Positions 16,101 through 24,151 of a stretch of DNA of 36,092 nt are shown piece after piece. The translations under genes were made by a program, and so were the position numbers. The stretch lies in assembly GCF_019654955.1 (NCBI RefSeq), contig NZ_BPEV01000043.1, positions 1-36,092 on the forward strand, in the 5' to 3' direction. The number at the start of each line of letters is the position of its first letter. Position 1 is the stretch's first letter. Under the pieces are notes generated by a model that saw only the letters and a program-made list of their open reading frames with translations, was not told where the DNA came from and searched no databases. Source of the stretch: Shewanella sp. KT0246. GTDB taxonomy: Bacteria > Pseudomonadota > Gammaproteobacteria > Enterobacterales > Shewanellaceae.

Positions 16101-17371
16101 TTATTGATGAACTTGGTCGTGAGAAAGAACGTTACCGTGTACCTTATGGTACGGTGCTAGAGCAACTAGAAGATACGGAAGTGACTTCAGGCGCAATTAT
16201 TGCGAACTGGGATCCACATACTCACCCTATCATTTCAGAAGTTGCTGGTACGGTTAAATTTGTCGACATGATTGAAGGCGTTACTATGACGCGTCAAACA
16301 GACGACTTAACTGGTCTTTCTTCGGTTGTTGTTATTGATCCAGGTGCTCGTCCTACAGCAGGTAAAGAAATGCGTCCAGCTATCCGTCTAATCGACGCTG
16401 CTGGCAATGATCTTATGATCCCTGGTACTGACGTACCAGCGCAATACTTCTTACCGGGTAACGCGATTGTAGCTAAAGATGATAACGCGCAAATCAACGT
16501 TGGTGACGCATTAGCACGTATTCCTCAAGAATCGTCTAAAACACGCGATATTACCGGTGGTCTGCCACGAGTTGCTGACTTGTTCGAAGCTCGTAAGCCA
16601 AAAGAACCCGCTATTCTTGCTGAAATCTCAGGTACCATCTCGTTTGGTAAAGAGACAAAAGGTAAAGTACGCCTAGTCATCAGCCCAGCTGATGGTAGCG
16701 AGCACTACGAAGAGATGATTCCTAAATGGCGTAATCTTAATGTGTTCGAAGGTGAAAAAGTTGAACGTGGTGAAGTTATTGCTGATGGCCCTGAAGCTGC
16801 ACATGACATCTTACGTTTACGTGGTATCCATCATGTTGCTAACTACATTGTTGATGAAGTCCAAGACGTTTACCGTCTACAGGGTGTAAAAATCAATGAT
16901 AAGCATATTGAAGTTATCATTCGCCAAATGCTACGTAAGTGTTTAATCACTGATGCTGGTGATTCAAACTTCTTAGAAGGCGAACAAGCAGAAGTTTCTC
17001 GCGTGAAGATTGCTAACCGTGAGCTTGAAGCTCAAGGTAAAGCACCTGCGAAGTTTGAGCGTGAATTATTAGGTATTACCAAAGCTTCTTTGGCTACTGA
17101 ATCATTCATCTCAGCTGCATCGTTCCAAGAAACGACGCGTGTACTGACTGAAGCTGCTGTTGGTGGTAAGAGTGACCAATTGCGTGGTCTGAAAGAAAAC
17201 GTAATTGTTGGTCGTCTAATCCCAGCTGGTACAGGTTATGCGTATCACACCGCTCGTAACGAAGCGCGTGCTAATGTTAAAGATGAAGGTGCAGAAGCAC
17301 CAGTAATCACTGCAAGTGAAGCAGAGAAAAACTTAGCCGACTTACTTAACTTGGCCGGAAGTGCTGACTAA
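13151..17371 (+). CDS. rpoC: DNA-directed RNA polymerase subunit beta'
   Basis: Catalytic beta' subunit, 1406 residues (E. coli 1407). GTG start after aggag. N-terminal zinc site Cys70, Cys72, Cys85, Cys88. The active-site motif NADFDGDQM places the Mg-binding aspartates at 460, 462 and 464, as in E. coli. A second zinc site uses DDCGS and CETDFGVCAACYG. Bridge helix and trigger loop region (RGSAAQIRQLAGMRG; GEPGTQLTMRTFHIGG) are intact. Followed by a strong terminator, so rpoC ends this operon. Confidence 0.99.
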   Translation: MKDLLKFLKQQSKTEEFNGIKIGLASPDLIRSWSFGEVKKPETINYRTFKPEREGLFCARIFGPVKDYECLCGKYKRLKHRGVICEKCGVEVTQTKVRRERMGHIDLASPVAHIWFLKSLPSRIGLMLDMTLRDIERVLYFESFVVIEPGMTSLERGQMLTEETYLDALEEYGDEFEAKMGAEAVLDLLRAINLEEQIDQMREELPSINSETRRKKVTKRLKLMEAFFTSGNKPEWMILKVLPVLPPDLRPLVPLDGGRFATSDLNDLYRRVINRNNRLKRLLDLAAPDIIVRNEKRMLQESVDALLDNGRRGRAITGSNKRPLKSLADMIKGKQGRFRQNLLGKRVDYSGRSVITVGPTLRLHQCGLPKKMALELFKPFIYGKLEGRGLATTIKAAKKMVEREQAEVWDVLDEVIREHPVMLNRAPTLHRLGIQAFEPVLIEGKAIQLHPLVCAAYNADFDGDQMAVHVPLTLEAQLEARSLMMSTNNILSPANGEPVITPSQDVVLGLYYTSRECVNGRGEGMAFMSVDEVEKAYATGAAELHARVKVRLTETKIDANGEKTQTLNVVDTTVGRALLSQILPEGLPFELVNQNMGKKQISKLLNTCYRTLGLKDTVIFADQLMYTGFRYATISGASVGINDMVIPDEKYTLVEEAEREVLEIQEQFQSGLVTAGERYNKVIDIWASTNDKISKAMMDNLKKEVVINRDGEEEEQDSFNSIYMMADSGARGSAAQIRQLAGMRGLMAKPDGSIIETPITANFREGLNVSQYFISTHGARKGLADTALKTANSGYLTRRLVDVAQDLVVIEDDCGSVGGLTMKPLIEGGDVKEPLRERVLGRVVSVDVLEPGTEKVLAPRNTLLDEAWCDLLEEHSVDEVIVRSVISCETDFGVCAACYGRDLARGHIINHGEAIGVVAAQSIGEPGTQLTMRTFHIGGAASRDSADNNVQVKNSGTLKLHNAKHVTSIENKLVIVSRSSEVAIIDELGREKERYRVPYGTVLEQLEDTEVTSGAIIANWDPHTHPIISEVAGTVKFVDMIEGVTMTRQTDDLTGLSSVVVIDPGARPTAGKEMRPAIRLIDAAGNDLMIPGTDVPAQYFLPGNAIVAKDDNAQINVGDALARIPQESSKTRDITGGLPRVADLFEARKPKEPAILAEISGTISFGKETKGKVRLVISPADGSEHYEEMIPKWRNLNVFEGEKVERGEVIADGPEAAHDILRLRGIHHVANYIVDEVQDVYRLQGVKINDKHIEVIIRQMLRKCLITDAGDSNFLEGEQAEVSRVKIANRELEAQGKAPAKFERELLGITKASLATESFISAASFQETTRVLTEAAVGGKSDQLRGLKENVIVGRLIPAGTGYAYHTARNEARANVKDEGAEAPVITASEAEKNLADLLNLAGSAD

Positions 17372-17386
17372 AGTAAACGTTATGTT

Positions 17387-17414
17387 AAAAAAAGGCGCCT
17401 TTGGCGCCTTTTTT
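17387..17414 (+). terminator. rpoC terminator
   Basis: A run of A then ggcgcc (17394-17399), loop ttt, ggcgcc (17403-17408) and six T. The A and T runs extend the stem, so it could also work on the other strand. Confidence 0.9.
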
Positions 17415-17445
17415 ATTGGAAATTGCACGAAAAGTTGTCTATTTC

Positions 17446-17474
17446 TTGACAGTTGGCCATTACCTTTCTAAACT
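17446..17474 (+). promoter_or_regulatory. str operon (rpsL) promoter
   Basis: Consensus -35 ttgaca (17446-17451), 17-base spacer, -10 taaact (17469-17474), discriminator ttcgcg. Start near 17481 leaves a leader of about 70 bases that includes a small tccca/tggga hairpin. Drives rpsL-rpsG-fusA-tufA. Confidence 0.85.
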
Positions 17475-17549
17475 TTCGCGTCCCATCATAGTGGGATATA
17501 GATTTTTCACACAAAATTGTTGAGATTATTCAACTGAACGGAGCTATTC

Positions 17550-17924
17550 ATGGCAACTGTAAACCAGTTGGTACGTAAGCCTCGCTCGCCAAAAGTCGAA
17601 AAGACTAATGTGCCAGCGTTGGATTCGTGTCCACAAAAACGTGGTGTTTGTACTCGTGTTTACACTACAACACCTAAAAAACCTAACTCTGCACTACGTA
17701 AAGTAGCACGTGTTCGCTTAACTAACGGTTTCGAAGTTACTTCGTACATCGGTGGTGAAGGTCACAACTTGCAGGAACATAGTGTAATTCTAATCCGTGG
17801 CGGTCGTGTTAAAGATCTACCGGGTGTGCGTTACCACACTATTCGCGGTGCATTAGATTGTGCTGGCGTTAGTGCTCGTCGCCAAGGCCGTTCTAAGTAC
17901 GGTGCTAAGCGTCCTAAGTCATAA
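17550..17924 (+). CDS. rpsL: 30S ribosomal protein S12
   Basis: Decoding-centre protein controlling accuracy. 124 residues as in E. coli. Lys43 (in TTPKKPNS) and Lys88 (in GGRVKDLPG) are the streptomycin-sensitive residues, and Asp89 is the residue methylthiolated by RimO in E. coli. Shine-Dalgarno cggag seven bases before ATG. First gene of the str operon. Confidence 0.99.
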   Translation: MATVNQLVRKPRSPKVEKTNVPALDSCPQKRGVCTRVYTTTPKKPNSALRKVARVRLTNGFEVTSYIGGEGHNLQEHSVILIRGGRVKDLPGVRYHTIRGALDCAGVSARRQGRSKYGAKRPKS

Positions 17925-18001
17925 CTTGTCCGTTTAAGTAAGGCCAAGCTAGTTAAAAATATTCCAGTTTTGGAAATACCTGAAGCATACGGAGAATTGT
18001 T

Positions 18002-18472
18002 ATGCCAAGACGTCGCGTTGTAGGACAACGTAAAATCCTACCAGATCCAAAGTTTAAAAGTGAGTTGTTGGCTAAGTTCATCAACGTCATTATGGTTGAC
18101 GGTAAAAAGTCAACTGCTGAAAAAATTATCTACAAGGCTCTTGATGTTGTCGCTGAAAAGAAAAGCGAAGAACATTTAAGTATCCTTGAAGCAGCTCTTG
18201 ATAATGTTCGCCCTTCAGTCGAGGTTAAATCTCGTCGTGTTGGTGGTTCAACTTATCAAGTACCATGTGAAGTTCGTCCAGTGCGTCGTAACGCACTAGC
18301 GATGCGCTGGTTAGTTGAAGCTGCTCGCAAGCGTGGTGAAAAATCTATGGCTCTACGTCTAGCAGGTGAAATGTTAGATGCATCTGAAAACAAAGGTACT
18401 GCTGTTAAGAAGCGTGAAGACGTGCATCGCATGGCTGAAGCTAACAAAGCCTTTGCTCATTACCGTTGGTAA
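18002..18472 (+). CDS. rpsG: 30S ribosomal protein S7
   Basis: Primary 16S rRNA binder that nucleates the 30S head. 156 residues, the usual length. N-terminal MPRRRVVGQRKILPDPKF and the beta-hairpin region GGSTYQVPCEVRP (about 81-93) are typical. In E. coli S7 represses the operon by binding the rpsL-rpsG spacer; here that spacer is 77 bases and its fold was not resolved. Followed by a strong hairpin before fusA. Confidence 0.98.
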   Translation: MPRRRVVGQRKILPDPKFKSELLAKFINVIMVDGKKSTAEKIIYKALDVVAEKKSEEHLSILEAALDNVRPSVEVKSRRVGGSTYQVPCEVRPVRRNALAMRWLVEAARKRGEKSMALRLAGEMLDASENKGTAVKKREDVHRMAEANKAFAHYRW

Positions 18473-18476
18473 TTTG

Positions 18477-18502
18477 ATGGAGTGGGCGTTAGCCCACTCC
18501 AT
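18477..18502 (+). other. rpsG-fusA intercistronic hairpin
   Basis: atggagtgggc (18477-18487), loop gtta, gcccactccat (18492-18502): a perfect 11-pair stem starting four bases after the rpsG stop. No T run follows, so it is not a standard terminator. A second small stem ctaaagc/gctttag lies near 18519-18536. It may set relative expression of fusA or protect the upstream mRNA; this is inference. Confidence 0.6.
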
Positions 18503-18551
18503 ATTGTTGATATTTTCTAAAGCATTTGCTTTAGGTGAGAGGGTATAAATA

Positions 18552-20648
18552 GTGGCTCGTACAACCCCAATTGAGCGTTATCGTAATATCGGTATTGTTG
18601 CTCATGTGGATGCAGGTAAAACTACCACAACAGAACGTGTTCTGTTCTATACCGGTTTGTCTCATAAAATCGGTGAGGTGCATGACGGCGCCGCTACTAC
18701 AGACTGGATGGTACAAGAGCAAGAGCGTGGTATTACTATCACCTCAGCTGCTGTAACAACCTTCTGGCGTGGTATGGATGCTCAATTCACCGAACATCGC
18801 ATTAATATCATCGATACCCCTGGTCACGTTGATTTTACTATTGAAGTAGAGCGCTCATTACGCGTACTTGATGGAGCTGTAGTTGTATTCTGCGGTTCAT
18901 CAGGCGTAGAGCCTCAATCAGAGACTGTTTGGCGTCAAGCTAACAAGTATGAAGTCCCTCGTATGGTGTTCGTCAATAAGATGGACCGTGCAGGTGCTGA
19001 CTTCGATAGTGTCATTGACCAAATCCGTAATCGCTTAGGTGCTACTTGTGTTCCGATTCAATTGAATATTGGCGCAGAAGAGAACTTCAAAGGGGTTATT
19101 GATTTAATTAAGATGAAAGCGATTAACTGGTCTGAAGAAGATCAGGGAACGACTTTCTCTTATGAAGAAATTCCTGCAGATCTTTTAGCCAAGGCTGAAG
19201 AGATGCATGAGTATCTAGTGGAAAGTGCAGCAGAAGCCTCTGATGAATTAATGGAAAAGTATCTTGAAGAAGGCACTTTATCTGAGTCAGAGATAAAACT
19301 TGCACTACGTCAGCGCACTATTAACAACGAAATCGTTTTAGCAACTTGCGGTTCTGCTTTTAAGAACAAAGGTGTTCAAGCGGTGTTGGATGCGGTAGTT
19401 GACTATCTTCCTGCTCCTGTCGAAGTTCCTGCTATTAAGGGTGTCGATGAGAATGAGAATGAAGTGGAACGCCCATCAGACGATAACGCACCATTTGCTG
19501 CGTTAGCGTTTAAAATTGCGACTGATCCATTTGTTGGAACTTTAACCTTTATCCGTGTATATTCAGGCGTACTAGAGTCGGGTGCTGCAGTTTACAATTC
19601 TGTTAAACAGAAACGTGAACGAGTAGGTCGAATCGTACAAATGCATGCAAATGACCGTACAGAGCTGAAAGAAGTTCGTGCTGGTGATATTGCTGCGGCA
19701 ATTGGTTTAAAAGAAGTGACAACAGGCGATACTCTTTGCGCAAACGATCACAAAGTGATTCTAGAGCGTATGGAGTTTCCAGAACCTGTAATTACCATTG
19801 CCGTTGAGCCTCGCTCTAAAGCAGACCAAGATAAAATGGGGATTGCGCTACAAAAGTTAGCGGCTGAAGATCCCTCTTTTAGAGTGGAAACTGATGAAGA
19901 GTCAGCTCAAACATTGATTTCTGGCATGGGTGAATTACATTTAGATATTATCGTAGACCGTATGCGTCGCGAATTTAATGTCGAATGTAACGTTGGTAAA
20001 CCTCAGGTTGCCTATCGTGAAACAATTCGCTCTTCAGTTGAAGTGGAAGGTAAATTCATACGCCAATCTGGCGGACGTGGTCAATTTGGTCATGTTTGGT
20101 TGAAGATTGAACCATTGGAAGATGGTGCAGGCTATGAATTTGTCAATGAAATTGTTGGCGGTGCAGTTCCTCGTGAATTCATCCCTTCAGTAGACAAAGG
20201 TATTCAAGAGCAAATGAAAAACGGTGTTTTAGCCGGTTATCCTATGCTCGATGTGAAAGTAACTTTATTTGATGGCTCATACCATGATGTCGATTCAAAT
20301 GAGATGGCTTTCAAGATTGCTGGTTCAATGGGCTTCAAAAAGGGTGCGCTAGAAGCAAGCCCTGTGTTACTAGAACCAACAATGAAAGTGGAAATTACCA
20401 CTCCTGAAAATAACATGGGCGACGTAGTAGGTGATTTAAACCGACGTCGAGGTGTGATTGATGGAATGGACGACGGCTTGGGTGGTGTTAAAATTATCCA
20501 TGCTACCGTACCGCTTTCAGAAATGTTTGGTTATGCTACTGATTTGCGTAGTGCAACTCAGGGGCGTGCTTCTTACTCTATGGAGTTTGCTAAGTATGCT
20601 GACGCACCATCAAACATTGCAAATGCGATTATTGAATCACGTACCTAA
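18552..20648 (+). CDS. fusA: translation elongation factor EF-G
   Basis: GTPase that catalyses ribosome translocation and, with RRF, recycling. 698 residues, close to the 704 of E. coli. G1 AHVDAGKT (17-24), G3 DTPGH (88-92) and G4 NKMD (142-145). The domain IV loop region RQSGGRGQFGHVW and the C-terminal RGVIDGMDD are present. GTG start after gaggg, somewhat weak. Lies between rpsG and tufA in the str operon order. Confidence 0.98.
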   Translation: MARTTPIERYRNIGIVAHVDAGKTTTTERVLFYTGLSHKIGEVHDGAATTDWMVQEQERGITITSAAVTTFWRGMDAQFTEHRINIIDTPGHVDFTIEVERSLRVLDGAVVVFCGSSGVEPQSETVWRQANKYEVPRMVFVNKMDRAGADFDSVIDQIRNRLGATCVPIQLNIGAEENFKGVIDLIKMKAINWSEEDQGTTFSYEEIPADLLAKAEEMHEYLVESAAEASDELMEKYLEEGTLSESEIKLALRQRTINNEIVLATCGSAFKNKGVQAVLDAVVDYLPAPVEVPAIKGVDENENEVERPSDDNAPFAALAFKIATDPFVGTLTFIRVYSGVLESGAAVYNSVKQKRERVGRIVQMHANDRTELKEVRAGDIAAAIGLKEVTTGDTLCANDHKVILERMEFPEPVITIAVEPRSKADQDKMGIALQKLAAEDPSFRVETDEESAQTLISGMGELHLDIIVDRMRREFNVECNVGKPQVAYRETIRSSVEVEGKFIRQSGGRGQFGHVWLKIEPLEDGAGYEFVNEIVGGAVPREFIPSVDKGIQEQMKNGVLAGYPMLDVKVTLFDGSYHDVDSNEMAFKIAGSMGFKKGALEASPVLLEPTMKVEITTPENNMGDVVGDLNRRRGVIDGMDDGLGGVKIIHATVPLSEMFGYATDLRSATQGRASYSMEFAKYADAPSNIANAIIESRT

Positions 20649-20719
20649 AATTATTTAGGTGCTTAACTAAATGTTATATAGCTCGTACTCGAGCACTTCT
20701 GAAAAGAAAGGAATATATC

Positions 20720-21904
20720 GTGGCTAAAGAAAAATTTGAACGTAGTAAACCACACGTAAACGTGGGTACAATTGGTCACGTCGACCATGGTAAAACTACT
20801 CTAACTGCAGCTATTTCAGCTGTATTAACGAAAGCATACGGCGGTGACGTTCGTGATTTCGCTCAAATCGATAACGCTCCAGAAGAGCGCGAGCGTGGTA
20901 TTACAATTAATACTTCTCACATCGAATATGACACACCTACACGTCACTACGCACACGTAGATTGTCCTGGTCACGCCGATTATGTTAAAAACATGATTAC
21001 TGGTGCTGCTCAAATGGACGGTGCTATCTTAGTAGTTGCTGCTACAGATGGTCCAATGCCACAAACACGTGAGCACATCCTGCTTTCACGTCAGGTTGGT
21101 GTACCTTTCATCATCGTATTCATGAACAAATGTGACATGGTTGACGATGAAGAACTACTTGAATTAGTAGAAATGGAAGTTCGTGAACTTCTTTCTGAGT
21201 ATGACTTCCCAGGTGATGACTTACCAGTTATCCAAGGTTCTGCGCTTAAAGCTCTTGAAGGCGACGAAGCTTGGGAACCAAAGATCATCGAACTAGCTGA
21301 AGCTTTAGATTCGTACATCCCAGAGCCAGAGCGTGACATTGATAAGCCGTTCCTACTTCCTATTGAAGATGTTTTCTCAATTTCAGGTCGTGGTACAGTT
21401 GTTACTGGTCGTGTTGAGCGTGGTATCATCCGCGTTGGTGAAGAAGTTGAAATCGTTGGTGTTAAAGACACGACTAAGACTACTTGTACTGGTGTTGAAA
21501 TGTTCCGCAAGCTTCTTGACGAAGGTCGTGCTGGCGAAAACTGTGGTGTTCTTTTACGTGGTACTAAGCGTGAAGATGTTGAGCGTGGTCAAGTATTGGC
21601 ACAGCCAGGCACTATCACTCCTCACACTACATTCGAATCAGAAGTATACGTGTTAAGCAAAGAAGAAGGCGGACGTCACACTCCATTCTTCAAAGGCTAC
21701 CGTCCACAGTTCTACTTCCGTACAACTGACGTAACTGGTACTATCGAGCTTCCAGAAGGCGTAGAAATGGTAATGCCTGGTGATAACATCAAGATGGTTG
21801 TTACACTAATCTACCCAATCGCGATGGACGACGGTTTACGTTTCGCTATCCGTGAAGGTGGCCGTACTGTTGGTGCTGGTGTTGTAGCTAAAATCGTTGC
21901 TTAA
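20720..21904 (+). CDS. tufA: translation elongation factor EF-Tu (copy A)
   Basis: Same role as tufB. 394 residues with GHVDHGKT (19-26), DCPGH (81-85) and NKCD (136-139). GTG start after aaagga, unlike the ATG of tufB; the shared bases atatc..tggctaaag bracket the change. Ala39, Asp43 and Val44 are the only residues that differ from tufB. From 20851 through the terminator the DNA looks identical to tufB. Last gene of the str operon; may have extra promoter activity from within fusA as in E. coli, not seen directly. Confidence 0.98.
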   Translation: MAKEKFERSKPHVNVGTIGHVDHGKTTLTAAISAVLTKAYGGDVRDFAQIDNAPEERERGITINTSHIEYDTPTRHYAHVDCPGHADYVKNMITGAAQMDGAILVVAATDGPMPQTREHILLSRQVGVPFIIVFMNKCDMVDDEELLELVEMEVRELLSEYDFPGDDLPVIQGSALKALEGDEAWEPKIIELAEALDSYIPEPERDIDKPFLLPIEDVFSISGRGTVVTGRVERGIIRVGEEVEIVGVKDTTKTTCTGVEMFRKLLDEGRAGENCGVLLRGTKREDVERGQVLAQPGTITPHTTFESEVYVLSKEEGGRHTPFFKGYRPQFYFRTTDVTGTIELPEGVEMVMPGDNIKMVVTLIYPIAMDDGLRFAIREGGRTVGAGVVAKIVA

Positions 21905-21954
21905 TAGCGACCTTTAGTAAACACTTTAAAAAGGAAGCTTCGGCTTCCTTTTTT
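20851..21954 (+). repeat. 1.1-kb direct repeat with tufB
   Basis: Partner of 4120-5223 at a constant offset of 16731 bases in the same orientation. The identity covers the 3' nine-tenths of the gene and the terminator and stops within the T run. Confidence 0.85.
21928..21954 (+). terminator. tufA / str operon terminator
   Basis: aaaaaggaagc, loop ttcg, gcttcc then six T, the same hairpin as after tufB. It separates the str operon from the S10 operon. Confidence 0.9.
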
Positions 21955-22031
21955 GTTTTTATTGCTTTTTGTTTTTATCCCTGTAAAATCCACCGCCTTG
22001 AACAAATGAACTAGATTGAAGAGTTTTTGTT

Positions 22032-22076
22032 CGAAGGGGTTGATCTCTCATCTGATATCTGTATAATTCCCCTTCG
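22032..22076 (+). promoter_or_regulatory. S10 operon promoter
   Basis: -35 ttgatc (22040-22045), 16-base spacer, -10 tataat (22062-22067), then ttcccc. An eight-base inverted repeat cgaagggg (22032-22039) and ccccttcg (22069-22076) brackets the whole core promoter. Confidence 0.75.
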
Positions 22077-22236
22077 CTGTCCTAGACAGTGTAATATAAT
22101 GTTTAATCATAAGGATTATTCATTTTCATAATTGACTCCGATTGGGAGTCTACGGTTAAATCATCTCGCTCTGCTTTTCCATTGGGAAGAAGCTAGAGGG
22201 TGATTTTTTATGTGTGCATTTTAGGAGCTCTGGTCA
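22077..22236 (+). promoter_or_regulatory. S10 leader with L4-type attenuator
   Basis: A 160-base untranslated leader. Hairpin gactcc/ggagtc (22134-22150) is followed by a long hairpin from aaatca (22158) to tgattt (22201-22206) with inner stems ctct/agag and gcttttcc/ggaagaagc, and then a T run (22204-22209). In E. coli L4 binds such a leader to stop transcription at this hairpin and to block translation of rpsJ. The layout here matches that arrangement. Confidence 0.75.
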
Positions 22237-22548
22237 ATGCAGAACCAAAGAATCCGTATCCGCTTGAAAGGATTTGATCATCGTTTGATCGATCAATCAA
22301 CAGCGGAAATCGTTGAAACTGCTAAGCGTACAGGCGCTCAGGTTCGTGGTCCAATTCCACTGCCTACGCGTAAAGAACGTTATACCATTTTGACTTCTCC
22401 GCACGTCAACAAAGACGCTCGTGACCAATACGAAATTCGTACTCACAAGCGCTTAGTTGACATCGTAGAGCCAACTGAAAAGACTGTAGACGCATTAATG
22501 CGTTTAGATCTTGCCGCTGGTGTCGACGTTCAAATTAGCTTAGGTTAA
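22237..22548 (+). CDS. rpsJ: 30S ribosomal protein S10 (NusE)
   Basis: 30S head protein that also acts as NusE, binding NusB in antitermination and NusG in transcription-translation coupling. 103 residues as in E. coli. MQNQRIRIRLKGFDHRLID and the exposed loop GPIPLPTRKERYTIL (about 38-52) are typical. Strong Shine-Dalgarno aggagc. First gene of the eleven-gene S10 operon. Confidence 0.98.
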   Translation: MQNQRIRIRLKGFDHRLIDQSTAEIVETAKRTGAQVRGPIPLPTRKERYTILTSPHVNKDARDQYEIRTHKRLVDIVEPTEKTVDALMRLDLAAGVDVQISLG

Positions 22549-22575
22549 TTGAGATCCTTAGAAGAGGTTTGAAAG

Positions 22576-23214
22576 ATGGCTATCGGTCTTATTGGTCGTA
22601 AAGTGGGTATGACTCGCATCTTCACAGAAGATGGCGCTTCTATCCCTGTAACAGTGATTGAAATTGCTGGTAACCGTGTTACTCAAGTGAAAACTTTAGA
22701 AACTGACGGATACCGTGCTCTTCAAGTAACTACTGGTACCAAAAAAGCCAATCGCATCACCAAACCAGAAGCAGGTCATTTTGCTAAGAGCGGCGTTGAA
22801 GCCGGTCGAGGTTTATGGGAATTGCGTTTGGCTGATGGTGAATGTGAAGGCGTTGAAGTTGGTGCTGAACTTAATGTTGATATCTTCGCAGATACAGCAA
22901 AAGTTGATGTTACTGGTCAATCTAAAGGTAAGGGCTTCCAAGGCGGTATTAAACGCTGGAATTTCCACGCTCAAGATATGACACATGGTAACTCTTTGGC
23001 TCATAGATCTAATGGTTCTATCGGTCAAAACCAGACACCTGGTCGCGTTTTCAAAGGTAAGAAAATGTCTGGCCACATGGGTGCCGAGCAAGTAACTACT
23101 CAAAATCTAGACGTTGTACGTGTAGATGCAGAGCGTAACTTGTTATTGGTAAAAGGTGCTGTTCCTGGCGCTACCAATGGTGACTTGATTATCAAGCCAG
23201 CCGTTAAAGCATAG
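22576..23214 (+). CDS. rplC: 50S ribosomal protein L3
   Basis: Early assembly protein near the peptidyl transferase centre. 212 residues (E. coli 209). The conserved extension includes GSIGQNQTPGRVFKGKKMSG; Gln151 corresponds to E. coli Gln150, which PrmB methylates. Preceded by gaggt 27 bases after rpsJ. Confidence 0.98.
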   Translation: MAIGLIGRKVGMTRIFTEDGASIPVTVIEIAGNRVTQVKTLETDGYRALQVTTGTKKANRITKPEAGHFAKSGVEAGRGLWELRLADGECEGVEVGAELNVDIFADTAKVDVTGQSKGKGFQGGIKRWNFHAQDMTHGNSLAHRSNGSIGQNQTPGRVFKGKKMSGHMGAEQVTTQNLDVVRVDAERNLLLVKGAVPGATNGDLIIKPAVKA

Positions 23215-23230
23215 GTCTGAGGAGATAGTA

Positions 23231-23836
23231 ATGGAATTGGTATTGAAAGACGCGCAAAGCGCTCTTGAAGTTTCCGAAACTACCTTCGGCCGTGACTTTA
23301 ACGAGGCATTGGTTCATCAGGTAGTTGTAGCTTACGCTGCAAACGCGCGTCAGGGCACTCGTGCTCAACAGACTCGTGCGGAAGTAACTGGCTCAGGCAA
23401 AAAGCCTTGGCGCCAGAAAGGCACAGGCCGAGCTCGTGCCGGTAGTGTTAAAGGCCCGATCTGGCGTGGCGGTGGCGTAACATTCGCTGCTAAAACTCAA
23501 GATCACAGCCAAAAAGTTAACAAAAAGATGTACCGTGGTGCTTTAAAGAGCATTCTTTCTGAATTGGTACGTCAAGAGCGTTTAGTCGTTGTTGAATCTT
23601 TTGGTGTTGAAGCTCCTAAAACTAAAGAGCTTAAAGCTAAACTGAAAGAAATGAACTTAGAAGACGTTCTAATTGTTACTGCAGATGTTGATGAGAATTT
23701 ATTCTTAGCAGCACGCAACTTATACAAGGTTGACGTACGTGACGTAGCGGGTCTAGACCCAGTTAGTCTAATCGCGTTCAACACTGTTCTTGTTACTGCT
23801 GATGCAGTGAAGCAAATCGAGGAGATGCTAGCATGA
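23231..23836 (+). CDS. rplD: 50S ribosomal protein L4
   Basis: Its long loop lines the exit tunnel. In E. coli it also represses its operon through the S10 leader; the leader features upstream support the same here. 201 residues as in E. coli. Loop segment KKPWRQKGTGRARAGSVKGP spans about 57-76. Its TGA overlaps the ATG of rplW (atga). Confidence 0.98.
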   Translation: MELVLKDAQSALEVSETTFGRDFNEALVHQVVVAYAANARQGTRAQQTRAEVTGSGKKPWRQKGTGRARAGSVKGPIWRGGGVTFAAKTQDHSQKVNKKMYRGALKSILSELVRQERLVVVESFGVEAPKTKELKAKLKEMNLEDVLIVTADVDENLFLAARNLYKVDVRDVAGLDPVSLIAFNTVLVTADAVKQIEEMLA

Positions 23837-24135
23837 TCACCGAAGAACGTTTGCTAAAAGTTATTCTTGCTCCACATATCTCTGAAAAGAGTACTGTACT
23901 AGCTGAGAAAAACAACACTGTAGTTTTCCGCGTAGCAATCGATGCGACTAAAGCAGAGATTAAAGCTGCTGTAGCTCAGCTATTCGAAGTTGAAGTTGAT
24001 AGTGTCCGCACTTTGGTAAACAAAGGCAAAACTAAGCGCACTGGTGGCCGTGTTGGTCGTCGTAGCGATTGGAAAAAAGCCTATGTAACTTTAGCTGCTG
24101 GTGCTGACATCGATTTCGTTGGCGGCGCTGAGTAA
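23833..24135 (+). CDS. rplW: 50S ribosomal protein L23
   Basis: Sits at the tunnel exit and docks trigger factor and the signal recognition particle. 100 residues as in E. coli. HISEKST (about 16-22) and GKTKRTGGRVGRRSDWKKAYV are characteristic. Begins within the rplD stop (four-base overlap), which implies coupled translation. Confidence 0.98.
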   Translation: MITEERLLKVILAPHISEKSTVLAEKNNTVVFRVAIDATKAEIKAAVAQLFEVEVDSVRTLVNKGKTKRTGGRVGRRSDWKKAYVTLAAGADIDFVGGAE

Positions 24136-24151
24136 GCAAAGGAGAATTATC

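Noticed and set aside
24101..24151. Longer rplB reading frame starting at 24101
   Set aside because: The first 17 codons lie inside rplW and do not resemble L2; the ATG at 24152 has a good aaggag site and a family-typical N-terminus.
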